A stretch of DNA of 64,000 bases from Clostridiales bacterium. Lineage in GTDB: Bacteria; Bacillota; Clostridia; Lachnospirales; Lachnospiraceae. Position 1 is the first letter of the stretch. Every line of letters begins with the position of its first letter. Under the pieces are notes generated by a model. The model was not told where the DNA came from. It ran no database searches and saw only the letters and a list, made by a program, of their open reading frames with translations. Location of the stretch: assembly GCA_019424245.1 (NCBI GenBank), contig JAHYZV010000007.1, forward strand, positions 1-64,000. The letters run 5' to 3'. The position numbers and the translations under genes are program-made. Below are positions 42,938-51,969 of this stretch, one piece after another.

Positions 42938-43231
42938 ATAATATAATTGATATCGGGGTTAAAAGTAACCTCTTATCATATTTAAAGTGTAAAATAAGTT
43001 TCCGGCATGGCAAAAGTGTGACTAGCTGTGCCGGTTTTATTATGTGTAGTAGTTAAGAACGTGAAGTTTTTTCTAAAATAACAGAAAACAGCAAGTAATA
43101 TATCAATTTTCAATCAATTAAATAAAATAAGTGATTGCTAACTTGTATCTTAATGATGTATAATGAATTAAAAGTTAAATGAATCGAAAAATTATAATTG
43201 ACAGATAATCAGATATGAGGAGAGCGATGAT
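42938..43231 (+). terminator. Intergenic region with guaB terminator
   Basis: The terminator is CCGGCA...TGCCGG followed by TTTTATT (about 43000-43037), with a long internal loop that itself contains GGC/GCT pairing. The remainder is AT-rich up to the ribosome site GAGGAGAG of the next gene. Confidence 0.65.
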
Positions 43232-43816
43232 ATGCGGGACAAGATGATTAACAAATATATTGCCAAAAATCACGCTGGAACTGTTTTTACTGATAGTGAA
43301 CTGAAGGTTATCAAAGAAGGTAACATAGATGATATGGTTACAACATTTCTTGATATGAACACAGAATACTACAACAAGCAGATGCAGAGTGTACTTAAGA
43401 TATTTACTCAGTTTATAGGTAGTGATATGGAACTGGAAAGAATTATATATCAAAAGGAGTACGAGGGAAAGTTTGTAGGCTGCCAGCTTATGGACGGAGA
43501 TATAGATGTATTTCTTGGCATAGCGGGAGATGATGACGATCTTTTATGTGTTGCATCAGTATTTTCACAGGAAGAGCTGAGTGAGTTTGATTCAGATGCT
43601 TATGATTCAATATGTGAGCTTATTAACGTGATTAATGGTGCGTATGCAACAAAGCTTAGCTATGAAGACATAGAAGTTGCATTGCATCCACCAGTATTTT
43701 ATAAGGATACACAGATTAAGGCAGATAATGGAATGTATGTAGTTACATTTTCAATGAAGGGCCATAGATTTAATCTGATTATGGTGGCAGATGATAAGAT
43801 TAAGTTGGAAGTTTAA
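43232..43816 (+). CDS. CheX-like chemotaxis phosphatase family protein
   Basis: 194 residues. The C-terminal half has the CheC/CheX-type fold signature (FDSDAYDSICELINVINGAYATKLS), where an Asp/Glu-x-x-Asn helix normally carries the CheY-P phosphatase residues. Here E and N are present in ELINVINGAYA. The N-terminal ~60 residues are helical. It is followed after 45 bp by a CheY-like gene, so the pair probably forms a phosphorylation/dephosphorylation unit. Confidence 0.72.
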   Translation: MRDKMINKYIAKNHAGTVFTDSELKVIKEGNIDDMVTTFLDMNTEYYNKQMQSVLKIFTQFIGSDMELERIIYQKEYEGKFVGCQLMDGDIDVFLGIAGDDDDLLCVASVFSQEELSEFDSDAYDSICELINVINGAYATKLSYEDIEVALHPPVFYKDTQIKADNGMYVVTFSMKGHRFNLIMVADDKIKLEV

Positions 43817-43861
43817 GGTGTAAGCATATACCAGATTATAAAGTGGGAACGGAGGACGATT

Positions 43862-44224
43862 ATGGCTAGAATATTGATAGTAGATGATTCTAAGACATCA
43901 AGGAAATTCTTAAGAAATATGCTTGAACAGGCAGGACATGAGATAGTTGCAGAAGCAGTAGATGGTGCAGAGGGTGTTGAAAAATTTAAAATATACAGAC
44001 CTGATATTACAACAATGGATATTACAATGCCAAAGCTTGGTGGAATTGATGCAGTTAAAGAAATAATAGATGACGATCCGGATGCTAAGGTTATCATGGT
44101 TACAGCAGCGGGACAAAAGGCTAATATGATAGAGGCGCTTAAGATGGGTGCAGCTGATTTTATACAGAAGCCTTTTGAGATGGATGTTATCGTTAATACA
44201 GTTGAAAAGGTTATGGAAGAATAA
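43862..44224 (+). CDS. CheY-like single-domain response regulator
   Basis: 120 residues. Phospho-acceptor Asp in TTMDITMPKLGG, acidic pair in ILIVDDSKTSRK, Thr in IMVTAAGQ, Lys in FIQKPFEMD. Stand-alone receiver without an output domain, as for CheY. The stop codon shares a base with the truA start (TAATG), implying translational coupling. Confidence 0.92.
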   Translation: MARILIVDDSKTSRKFLRNMLEQAGHEIVAEAVDGAEGVEKFKIYRPDITTMDITMPKLGGIDAVKEIIDDDPDAKVIMVTAAGQKANMIEALKMGAADFIQKPFEMDVIVNTVEKVMEE

Positions 44225-44961
44225 TGTATAATTATAAGTTACAGATTCAATATGATGGTGGCAGATATGATGGATGGCAGCGTCTGGGTAAAGATTCATC
44301 ATCCAATACGATAGAAGTTAAGATTAAAGAAATAATTAAAAAAATGACTGGCGAGGATATAGATATATATGTTGGCTGCAGGACAGAAAAGGGTGTTCAT
44401 GCACTTGCGCAAACAGCTAACTTTAAGTTAAATGACAGGTATCAGGCTATTGAGATTAAGAATTATCTTAACAGGTACCTTCCAAGAGATATTGCAATCA
44501 ATCGTGTTGAAGAAGTGGATGAAAGATTTCATAGCCAGTTGAATGCAAAGGAAAAAACATATGTATACAGGCTAGATATGGCTAATGTAGCAGATGTGTT
44601 TACAAGAAAATATGCATATCATACATTCGATGTGCCAGATATATCAGCCATGAGAACAGCGGCACAGTATTTTATCGGAAGTCATGACTTTAAAGCATTT
44701 ACAACTGCTAAAAAGAGCAAGTCTACAGTAAAGAATGTCAAGTCAGTAGATATAGATGTAGAAGGTGATAAATGCAATATTACAATAACAGCTGATGATT
44801 TTCTTCATAATATGGCAAGATATATGATAGGCATGCTTCTTGATGTTGGTAACGGATTAAAGAAGACCTCAGATATAAAAGCTGCACTTGATGGAGAGGA
44901 TGTTGTTATGTCACTTCCAGCTGAGAGCTATGGACTTTTTCTTGAAAGTGTCTTATACTAA
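44224..44961 (+). CDS. truA: tRNA pseudouridine synthase A family protein with Asp-to-Glu change
   Basis: TruA normally makes pseudouridine 38-40 in tRNA anticodon arms. 245 residues, full length, with YDGGRYDGWQR, EKTYVYRLD and the C-terminal FLHNMARYMIGMLLDVG. The catalytic motif, normally RTDxGVHA, reads GCRTEKGVHALAQ (codon GAA), so the invariant Asp is Glu. The enzyme may be inactive, altered, or a paralogue of a canonical TruA elsewhere. Confidence 0.9.
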   Translation: MYNYKLQIQYDGGRYDGWQRLGKDSSSNTIEVKIKEIIKKMTGEDIDIYVGCRTEKGVHALAQTANFKLNDRYQAIEIKNYLNRYLPRDIAINRVEEVDERFHSQLNAKEKTYVYRLDMANVADVFTRKYAYHTFDVPDISAMRTAAQYFIGSHDFKAFTTAKKSKSTVKNVKSVDIDVEGDKCNITITADDFLHNMARYMIGMLLDVGNGLKKTSDIKAALDGEDVVMSLPAESYGLFLESVLY

Positions 44962-45041
44962 ACTAAATACAGCTTTATATATTATTGTTCAGAATAGTTG
45001 AAAACCTAAAACTGAGCAGTGATGTAGTAGTGTTTTATATG

Positions 45042-45107
45042 GAAGCTGTCGCAACGTAAGTAGTTTATATATCAATATATAATCAACTTAGTGCAACAGC
45101 TCCCTTT
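45042..45107 (+). terminator. Terminator after truA
   Basis: GGAAGCTGTCGCAAC pairs imperfectly with GTGCAACAGCTCCC, followed by TTTTTATA. Confidence 0.75.
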
Positions 45108-45177
45108 TTATATTTATTATATATGCATCAGGTGATATAACAACTGAAAAGCAAATAAAATCAGGAGTGGAGATTAT

Positions 45178-46944
45178 ATGAAGACCATAATAGAACTTAT
45201 GACAGAACAATTCCAGAAAGCGTTTGAGGAATGTGGATATTCTAAAGATTATGCAAGGATAACAGTATCTAACAGGCCAGACTTATGTGAGTATCAGTGT
45301 AATGGTGCTATGGCAGCAGCAAAGGCATATAAAAAGGCACCTTTTATGATAGCAGATGAAGTTGTTTTTAAGCTTGCAGATAACAGACTTTTCTCATCTG
45401 TTGAAAGTGTTAAACCGGGCTTTATCAATATAAAGATTAGTCCTGAATATCTTGCTGGTTATATGAATGATATGGCAGCTTCTGATAAGTATGGTTATCA
45501 GAACAATGAACAGGTTAAGACTGTTATTGTAGATTTTGGTGGTGCTAATGCGGCTAAGCCACTTCATGTAGGTCATTTAAGATCAGCTGTCATTGGTGAA
45601 AGCGTTAAAAGAATTAACAGATTTGTTGGCAACAGGACAATAGGTGATGTGCATCTTGGTGACTGGGGACTTCAGATGGGACTTATTATAGAAGAATTAA
45701 GAGATAGAAAGCCGGAACTGCCATATTTTGATGCTTCATTTACAGGTGAATATCCTAAAGAAGCACCATTTACAATAGCAGAGCTGGAGGAGATATATCC
45801 AGCAGCAAGTGCTAAGTCCAAGGAGGATGAAGCTTTTGCTAAAAGGGCGCACGAGGCAACACTTAAGCTTCAAAATGGTGATAAGGCATGCAGAGCTATC
45901 TGGAATCATATTATGACGGTTTCAAAGAAAGATCTGAAGAAGAATTATGATAATCTTAATGTATCCTTTGATCTTTGGAAAGGCGAAAGTGATGCACAGC
46001 CATATATAGATGAAATGGTAGATAAGATGGTTGATGATGGCATAGCATATGAAAGCCAGGGGGCTACTGTTGTAGATATAGCAGAAGATACAGATACTAA
46101 AGAACTGCCTCCATGTATCGTAAGAAAGTCAGATGGTGCGGCACTTTATGCTACATCGGACCTTGCAACTATAGTAGAAAGAGAAAAACTTTATAAGCCG
46201 GACACATATATATATCTTGCAGATAAAAGACAGGAGCTTCACTTTACACAGGTATTCAGAACCGCAAAGAAAGCAGGCATCGTAAGACCTGATGTTAATA
46301 TGACATTTGTCGGATTTGGAACTATGAATGGAAAGGATGGCAAGCCATTTAAGACACGTTCAGGCGGTGTTATGAGATTAGAGCATCTTATTGCTGATAT
46401 TGATAATGCAGTACTTAACAAGATAAAGGAAAATCGTTCAGTATCTGATGAAGAAGCAGAAGAAACATCAAAGATAGTAGGGCTTGCTGCACTTAAGTAT
46501 GGAGATCTTTCTAACCAGGCATCAAAGGACTATGTTTTTGATATAGACAGATTTGCTTCTTTTGAGGGAAATACAGGTCCTTATATTCTGTATACAATCG
46601 TAAGAATAAAGTCTATACTTGCAAAATACAAGGAAAATGGTGGAAGTTCTGAAAATATTAATATACTACCTGCAAAAGAAGCTTCAGAAAAAACGCTTGC
46701 ATTGTCACTTATTAAGTTTTCAGATGTGATAGAAAGTGCATACAAAGATAATGCACCACATAGAATATGTCAGTACATATATGAAGTATCTAATGCATTC
46801 AATGGTTTTTATCATAATACAAAGATACTTGCAGAAGAGAATGAAGAACAGAAAAAGGGTTATATAGCACTTATTACACTTACAAAAAATATTCTTGAAA
46901 CATGCACAGACCTTCTTGGCATCAAGTGCCCAGACCGCATGTGA
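45178..46944 (+). CDS. argS: Arginyl-tRNA synthetase
   Basis: Charges tRNA-Arg. 588 residues. The Add-1 tRNA-binding domain is at the N-terminus, the class I signature NAAKPLHVGHLRSAVIG at about residue 122, and the DALR anticodon-binding domain ends ...TCTDLLGIKCPDRM. The KMSKS loop is replaced by FKTRSGG, as usual in ArgRS. Ribosome site CAGGAGTGGAG. Confidence 0.97.
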   Translation: MKTIIELMTEQFQKAFEECGYSKDYARITVSNRPDLCEYQCNGAMAAAKAYKKAPFMIADEVVFKLADNRLFSSVESVKPGFINIKISPEYLAGYMNDMAASDKYGYQNNEQVKTVIVDFGGANAAKPLHVGHLRSAVIGESVKRINRFVGNRTIGDVHLGDWGLQMGLIIEELRDRKPELPYFDASFTGEYPKEAPFTIAELEEIYPAASAKSKEDEAFAKRAHEATLKLQNGDKACRAIWNHIMTVSKKDLKKNYDNLNVSFDLWKGESDAQPYIDEMVDKMVDDGIAYESQGATVVDIAEDTDTKELPPCIVRKSDGAALYATSDLATIVEREKLYKPDTYIYLADKRQELHFTQVFRTAKKAGIVRPDVNMTFVGFGTMNGKDGKPFKTRSGGVMRLEHLIADIDNAVLNKIKENRSVSDEEAEETSKIVGLAALKYGDLSNQASKDYVFDIDRFASFEGNTGPYILYTIVRIKSILAKYKENGGSSENINILPAKEASEKTLALSLIKFSDVIESAYKDNAPHRICQYIYEVSNAFNGFYHNTKILAEENEEQKKGYIALITLTKNILETCTDLLGIKCPDRM

Positions 46945-46951
46945 TACCCCA

Positions 46952-47010
46952 GGGTCGAAAGTGTGGCCGCTGTTCGTGCTTGCACGAAAAAGCGGCAACA
47001 TTTTCGACCC
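46952..47010. repeat. 59-bp intergenic palindrome after argS
   Basis: GGGTCGAAA (46952-46960)/TTTCGACCC (47002-47010), GCCGCT/AGCGGC and TTCGTG/CACGAA with the tip loop CTTG. Same design as 35327-35384. It has no T run. It may also act as the argS 3' end. Confidence 0.6.
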
Positions 47011-47071
47011 GCACAAACATGAGGAAGAAGCAAAACGATTTTTTTGAAATTAAATAGGAGAGATTATACAT

Positions 47072-48091
47072 ATGAAGTTATTATCATTTGCAATTCCATG
47101 TTATAACTCAGCAGAATATATGGAAAAATGTATTAAATCATGCCTTGCAGGAGGGGATGATATTGAGGTTATCATAGTGGATGATGGTTCTACGAAGGAT
47201 AACACTTTAGAAATAGCTAAAAAGTATGAAGAACAGTATCCAGGCATCGTTAAAGCTGTTCACCAGGAGAATGGTGGGCATGGTCAGGCTGTTAACACAG
47301 GACTTGCCAATGCTACAGGAGTGTTCTTTAAGGTAGTTGATAGTGATGACTGGGTAGACATAAAAAGTTATAGAAAAATACTTACAAAGCTTAAGGAATT
47401 CGTAGAAAAAGATGACCTTCCTGATATGGTTATAGCTAACTATGTATATGAAAAAGTAGGCGCTAAAAGAAAAAAAGTTATTCATTATGAGAACGCACTC
47501 CCAGTTGATAAGATGTTTGGATGGGATGATATGGGGCATTTTAAAGTTGACCAGTACATACTTATGCATTCAGTTATATATAGGACACAGCTTATTAAAG
47601 ATTGTGGATTAGAACTTCCAAAGCATACATTTTACGTGGATAATGTGTTTGTGTTTGAACCGCTACCTTATGTTAAGAAAATGTATTACATTAATACTAA
47701 TTTCTACAGATATTTCATAGGACGTGATGACCAGTCAGTTAACGAAAAGGTTATGATATCAAGAATAGATCAGCAGTTAAGAGTTACAAGAAGGCTTATA
47801 GATTCATATCTTTCTGAGAAACCAGAGAATGAGAAATGTAGAAAATATATGAGAACATATTTAAGAATTATGATGGAGGTTTCATCAATATTCTTAATAA
47901 TATCCGGAACAGAGGAGAATCTTAACAAAAAGAAGGAACTCTGGAGGTATGTTAAAGACACAGATAAGCAGCTCTATAAGGAACTAAGATATAGTCTTTT
48001 AGGAAGTACAGTTAATATTCCCGGACGTATAGGAAGAGGAATATCCAAGACAGGATATAAGGTTATGAATAAGCTGATAGGATTTAACTAA
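47072..48091 (+). CDS. Family 2 glycosyltransferase
   Basis: Cytoplasmic GT-A glycosyltransferase of 339 residues, probably for cell-surface glycans. N-terminal nucleotide-sugar site LLSFAIPCYNSAEYMEKC and EVIIVDDGSTKDNT; the DxD metal motif is VVDSDDWVD. No membrane anchor is seen. No other glycan genes are adjacent, so the acceptor is unknown. Confidence 0.9.
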   Translation: MKLLSFAIPCYNSAEYMEKCIKSCLAGGDDIEVIIVDDGSTKDNTLEIAKKYEEQYPGIVKAVHQENGGHGQAVNTGLANATGVFFKVVDSDDWVDIKSYRKILTKLKEFVEKDDLPDMVIANYVYEKVGAKRKKVIHYENALPVDKMFGWDDMGHFKVDQYILMHSVIYRTQLIKDCGLELPKHTFYVDNVFVFEPLPYVKKMYYINTNFYRYFIGRDDQSVNEKVMISRIDQQLRVTRRLIDSYLSEKPENEKCRKYMRTYLRIMMEVSSIFLIISGTEENLNKKKELWRYVKDTDKQLYKELRYSLLGSTVNIPGRIGRGISKTGYKVMNKLIGFN

Positions 48092-48183
48092 CTGCAATGA
48101 GCATTGTTTAGTTGTTATTTATTGAAGATTTATTTCAGAATTAATGCAGCAGATAACAGGAAATATAAGGAAAGAGAGAGTAT

Positions 48184-48945
48184 ATGATATTAGATTTATT
48201 TAAGTTAGATAATAAGGTGGCAGTTGTTACGGGTGCCAATACAGGACTTGGACAGGGAATGTGTATTGCGCTTGCACAGGCAGGAGCTAAGGTGCTTGGA
48301 GTTGCAAGACGTTCATGCGAAGAAACTAAAGCTAAAATAGAGGCAGATGGTGGTATATTTACCGAAGTATTAGCTGATCTTTCAGACATGAATTCTATAT
48401 CTAAGGTTATGACAGCTGCTATGGATGTATACGGAAGAGTTGATATACTTGTTAATAATGCAGGTCTTATCAAAAGACAGGATGCTATAGATTTCACAGA
48501 GGAAAATTGGGATTCAGTCATACAGGTAAATGAAAAGATGGTATTCTTCTTAAGTCAGGCATTTGCAAAGCAGCTTATAAAGCAGGGTGAAGGCGGCAAG
48601 ATTATCAATGTATGCTCTATGCTTTCATATCAGGGCGGAATAAGAGTACCTTCATATACAGCAAGTAAGAGTGCTGTTATAGGTCTTACAAGAGCCATGG
48701 CTAATGAATGGGCAAAGTATAACATCAATGTAAATGGAATTGCACCGGGATATATGGCAACTAACAATACAGCCCAGTTAAGGGATGATGCAGACAGAAG
48801 TGAAGCTATTCTTGACAGGATACCTGCTGGAAGATGGGGAACACCAGAGGATATGGAAGGTGCTGTAGTATACCTTGCTTCTAAGGCATCAGACTATGTT
48901 AATGGTTTCACACTTGCAGTTGATGGAGGCTGGCTTGCTCGTTAG
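48184..48945 (+). CDS. kduD: 2-deoxy-D-gluconate 3-dehydrogenase (KduD), SDR family
   Basis: NAD(P)-dependent reductase in pectin/uronate breakdown, acting on 2,5-diketo-3-deoxygluconate. 253 residues. Glycine motif TGANTGLGQGM, NNAG at LVNNAGLIKRQ, catalytic Ser in NVCSMLSYQGG and YxxxK in YTASKSAV. The pattern LFKLDNKVAVVTGANTGLGQ and PAGRWGTPEDMEG are typical of KduD. No kduI or other uronate genes are next to it. Confidence 0.88.
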   Translation: MILDLFKLDNKVAVVTGANTGLGQGMCIALAQAGAKVLGVARRSCEETKAKIEADGGIFTEVLADLSDMNSISKVMTAAMDVYGRVDILVNNAGLIKRQDAIDFTEENWDSVIQVNEKMVFFLSQAFAKQLIKQGEGGKIINVCSMLSYQGGIRVPSYTASKSAVIGLTRAMANEWAKYNINVNGIAPGYMATNNTAQLRDDADRSEAILDRIPAGRWGTPEDMEGAVVYLASKASDYVNGFTLAVDGGWLAR

Positions 48946-49013
48946 TTAAATGCGGGTCTGTCAGTACTGATTAAAGTGCTGGCATAAGCTGCATTGATGA
49001 GGAGTAGAATTGT

Positions 49014-49739
49014 ATGAGGATAGCATTGTGCGAAGATGATAGTGTACAGGCAGATATGTTTGTCAGGCTTCTTGATAAGACAGCGGATAAGCTTGGAATA
49101 AAAGCAGAAACAGATGTATATAACTGTGCAGAGGATATGAAAGAAGAACTTAATGATAAGAATATATCATATGATGTGTATTTTCTTGATATAGAGCTTG
49201 GCGATGATAATGGAATAAGTCTTGCAAAGTGGATAAAGGCGGGATATAAGAAGGCTGTTATAGTATTTATAACAAGCCATACGGATTATATGCAGAAAGC
49301 ATTTGATGTACATGCATTTAACTACATAGTAAAGCCGGCAGGTGAAGAACGTCTTAGTATGATACTCAGCGAGATTAACGAGTTGTATATAGGTGATGGC
49401 AGCAAGTTCATATTTCATATAGGAAAGTCTGTATACAGGATAGACTATAATGATATAGTGTGCATATATTCAGATATGCGGTATATCAATATCGTAACAT
49501 CTGGTAAAGAATACAGGACATATGGAAAGATAAAGGATATCAAAGAAGAATTCCCTTCTGATATGTTTGGAATGGCAGGCAGTTCAATGCTTATAAACTA
49601 TAAGTATATATCAAGAATAAAGTCAGATATGGTATGGTATAAGACAGGGCGTGAAAGCGAGGAAGTTCCGGTTTCGATAGCAAGACGTTACAGCAGGGAA
49701 TTCGTTGATGGCTTTAATAAATATGTGTCTGCAATATAA
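49014..49739 (+). CDS. LytTR-family response regulator (AgrA-like)
   Basis: 241 residues. Receiver domain with acidic site CEDDSVQ, phospho-Asp in VYFLDIELGDDNG and Lys in IVKPAG. The C-terminal LytTR DNA-binding domain reads IVCIYSDMRYINIVTSGKEYRTYGKI and SMLINYKYISRIK. The kinase gene follows after 15 bp. LytTR regulators bind pairs of direct repeats, and such a pair lies before 51381. Confidence 0.93.
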   Translation: MRIALCEDDSVQADMFVRLLDKTADKLGIKAETDVYNCAEDMKEELNDKNISYDVYFLDIELGDDNGISLAKWIKAGYKKAVIVFITSHTDYMQKAFDVHAFNYIVKPAGEERLSMILSEINELYIGDGSKFIFHIGKSVYRIDYNDIVCIYSDMRYINIVTSGKEYRTYGKIKDIKEEFPSDMFGMAGSSMLINYKYISRIKSDMVWYKTGRESEEVPVSIARRYSREFVDGFNKYVSAI

Positions 49740-49754
49740 GCGTGGAGAGTACTG

Positions 49755-51098
49755 ATGGTGTGGGAATATTGGTTTATACTTCTTGGAATAACTGAATACA
49801 TAATATATAGAAGCTTTATCAAGTCCCTGAAATATACAGGCGAATATGATACAGATAACAGTATACAGGAAGGAATACATCACAACATAAGATGGCTGAT
49901 AGCCATTGATACAAAGCAGCTGTTAAAAAGTATAATAATAATGGCAGCGATAAGTGTGAGCCTGTACAGACTTATATTATATGATGATTATATAGTGTGT
50001 GCTGTACTTGCGGTTATTCTTATTATATTGAATATATCGGACATTCCCCTGCTGTATAAAAATATATCGGCAGTACTTATATATGTAAATATGCTTATTA
50101 ATATATCAGTTGTCATAAAAGCTGTATGGAGCATAAAACGTAACAGTATAGTGTATACTGAGGAAACAGCATCGATTTATATAATTCCATTTATTATATT
50201 TGTAAGTATAATAATGTTGTTTGCATTTATCAGATATAACAATTATAGAAAAGTAAGCGTAAGCAGGATTACGGATATAGCTGTTATAATGACGGTTGTC
50301 GTACAGAATATAATTCTTATGCTGGTGTATAAGTTAATGCCACAGCAGATAAATGACAGGTATGTGCTATATGTAATACTTATGTTTGTGATATGCATAG
50401 CCAAGGATATTGTATGCATAAGTATGATAGAGATAGACACAGGTGCACGCCATAGCTATGAGGAAGACATTCTTAAGATACAGATAGACACGAATAACAG
50501 GCTGTATGGTAATATCAAAGAGGCACAGGAGGAGCTTAAGGACATAAGACACGACCTTAAGAACAGACTGAATACGCTCAGTTATGCCATACAGTTAAGG
50601 GATTATGATGAAGCCGAAAAAGAGCTTGATAATATACTTGATAATATTAACACAGCCGGGCAGCCAAAGTACTGTACGAACTTAAGGGTCAACAGTATAT
50701 TGTCGTATAAGTTATCAGAAGTGCCAGAAGGTGTAAATATAACCTATGACGTGAAAGTGCCAGAGGAGCTGGATGTCGATTATAGTGACCTTGGCGTGAT
50801 TATAGGCAACCTTATAGATAACAGCAAACATGCTGTAAGCCGTGTACTTGAGAATAATATGGATGCATATATAGATATTAAGCTTATATGTCACGTAGAT
50901 AATATAGTATTTATTATAAAGAATAATTATATAAACACGCCGGAAGTCAGAAACATAGATTATTATAAAAATCACGGCAGAGGTATAGGCAGTGTCAGGA
51001 AGATAATAAAGAAATATGATGGAATGTATGATGTCAAAAAAACAGAATATGAGTATGTAACAAGTGTGTCGGTCGGAGTAAGGAATATGAGAATGTAA
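49755..51098 (+). CDS. GHKL-type sensor histidine kinase (AgrC-like)
   Basis: 447 residues. About seven hydrophobic segments occupy residues 1-220. A DHp-like helix follows (EEDILKIQIDTNNR...ELKDIRHDLKNRLNTL, His in IRHDLKN being the phosphorylation site). The GHKL ATPase has an N box in GVIIGNLIDNSKHAV and a G box in GRGIGSVRKIIKKY. This is the class that senses peptides. Confidence 0.92.
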   Translation: MVWEYWFILLGITEYIIYRSFIKSLKYTGEYDTDNSIQEGIHHNIRWLIAIDTKQLLKSIIIMAAISVSLYRLILYDDYIVCAVLAVILIILNISDIPLLYKNISAVLIYVNMLINISVVIKAVWSIKRNSIVYTEETASIYIIPFIIFVSIIMLFAFIRYNNYRKVSVSRITDIAVIMTVVVQNIILMLVYKLMPQQINDRYVLYVILMFVICIAKDIVCISMIEIDTGARHSYEEDILKIQIDTNNRLYGNIKEAQEELKDIRHDLKNRLNTLSYAIQLRDYDEAEKELDNILDNINTAGQPKYCTNLRVNSILSYKLSEVPEGVNITYDVKVPEELDVDYSDLGVIIGNLIDNSKHAVSRVLENNMDAYIDIKLICHVDNIVFIIKNNYINTPEVRNIDYYKNHGRGIGSVRKIIKKYDGMYDVKKTEYEYVTSVSVGVRNMRM

Positions 51099-51117
51099 GT
51101 ATAGGGATATATTTTAT

Positions 51118-51174
51118 ATACCAGCCTAGGGATGTCAGGGGAAGTATCTGATGTTGAAAGGGCTGGTATTTTTA
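51118..51174 (+). terminator. Terminator after the two-component operon
   Basis: ATACCAGCC (51118-51126)/GGCTGGTAT (51161-51169), then TTTTTA. Confidence 0.8.
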
Positions 51175-51258
51175 TGTTAATTATATATATTATACATATA
51201 AAAATATGAAATAAAGTATATAAAATTGGATTAAATATACTGAAAAATAACATTTATT

Positions 51259-51328
51259 AACCAAATATTACAATAAAACCTACCAATTATTACAAATTGA
51301 AAAAATAGATGTTTTTGTGTGGTAGAAT
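51259..51328 (+). promoter_or_regulatory. Putative LytTR binding repeats and promoter of the secreted-protein operon
   Basis: Direct repeats AACCAAATATTACAA (51259-51273) and TACCAATTATTACAA (51281-51295) are 22 bp apart, two helical turns, the spacing used by LytTR regulators. A TTGAAA (51297-51302) and TAGAAT (51323-51328) with a long 20-bp spacer follow. That spacing suggests an activator-dependent promoter. A palindrome GAACCGGTTC is at 51339-51348. Confidence 0.55.
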
Positions 51329-51380
51329 AAATACAACGGAACCGGTTCTATAAAGTTACTTATTAACAAGGGGGTTACTG

Positions 51381-51449
51381 ATGATTAAATCAGAGAAAGA
51401 AAGTGCGTTATGTATAATAAGACAAGCCTTTTTGGAAAGCTTATTGTAG
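51381..51449 (+). CDS. Possible 22-residue overlapping leader ORF
   Basis: ATG 51381 is 5 nt after AAGGGGG and encodes MIKSEKESALCIIRQAFLES plus LL. It overlaps the start of the secreted-protein gene by 40 nt in another frame. It may control translation of that gene, whose own ribosome site is weak. Confidence 0.35.
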   Translation: MIKSEKESALCIIRQAFLESLL

Positions 51450-51853
51450 GTGCTTTCACAGGAATGTTATTATTTACAGGTGTGCAGACAGCGCATGTTT
51501 ATGCGAATAATAATCATGATTATCCTTATGGTTTCAATTTTGATGGATATGCAGCACAGGAAACATCTAGACAACATAAAGAAGATGAGTCAGCATCTTG
51601 GATGAGGTGTGACTCTGTTGATGGTTCAGATGTGGGATATTTGGCTTATGTCTATGGATATGAAGATTATCATTCAGATGATGGTGCATGTTATAGTTCT
51701 AGTCATTTATTCTATAAAGGTACAGCGAAGTATATGAAAAACTGGGTAAAAGAGAGCGATAAGAATTTTGCAACGATTAAAGCAACTCTTTGCGATTATG
51801 AGGCGACAAGTTATAGCGGATATTGGAGTCCAGATAATATGAGTGGCTACTAA
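51410..51853 (+). CDS. Secreted DUF2712-like small protein
   Basis: 147 residues with a cleavable signal peptide (LIVGAFTGMLLFTGVQTAHVYA). The mature ~120 residues are Tyr/Asp/Ser-rich with two Cys (MRCDS and GACYSS, plus LCDY) and end in YSGYWSPDNMSGY. This resembles DUF2712, a family of small exported proteins, some near bacteriocin-type loci. No function is established. It is first in a cluster with a lipoprotein and ABC-2-like membrane proteins, behind a probable LytTR-controlled promoter. Confidence 0.62.
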   Translation: MYNKTSLFGKLIVGAFTGMLLFTGVQTAHVYANNNHDYPYGFNFDGYAAQETSRQHKEDESASWMRCDSVDGSDVGYLAYVYGYEDYHSDDGACYSSSHLFYKGTAKYMKNWVKESDKNFATIKATLCDYEATSYSGYWSPDNMSGY

Positions 51854-51898
51854 AAAGAACCAGCTAAAATAAAAGTAAAAGAGGGAAAATCATCTCTT

Positions 51899-51930
51899 AA
51901 TCGGTTGGGGATAATAATTCCCAACCGATT
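51899..51930 (+). promoter_or_regulatory. Intercistronic hairpin
   Basis: Perfect 11-bp stem AATCGGTTGGG/CCCAACCGATT with a 10-nt loop, no T run. It may protect the upstream mRNA or reduce read-through, giving more secreted protein than lipoprotein. Confidence 0.55.
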
Positions 51931-51969
51931 GAATTATAAAGAGAAAAGGATAGGGGGAAGAATGAGTTT

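Noticed and set aside
51339..51348. GAACCGGTTC as a LacI-type operator
   Set aside because: A single 10-bp palindrome without a linked LacI gene; kept only as a note in the promoter entry.
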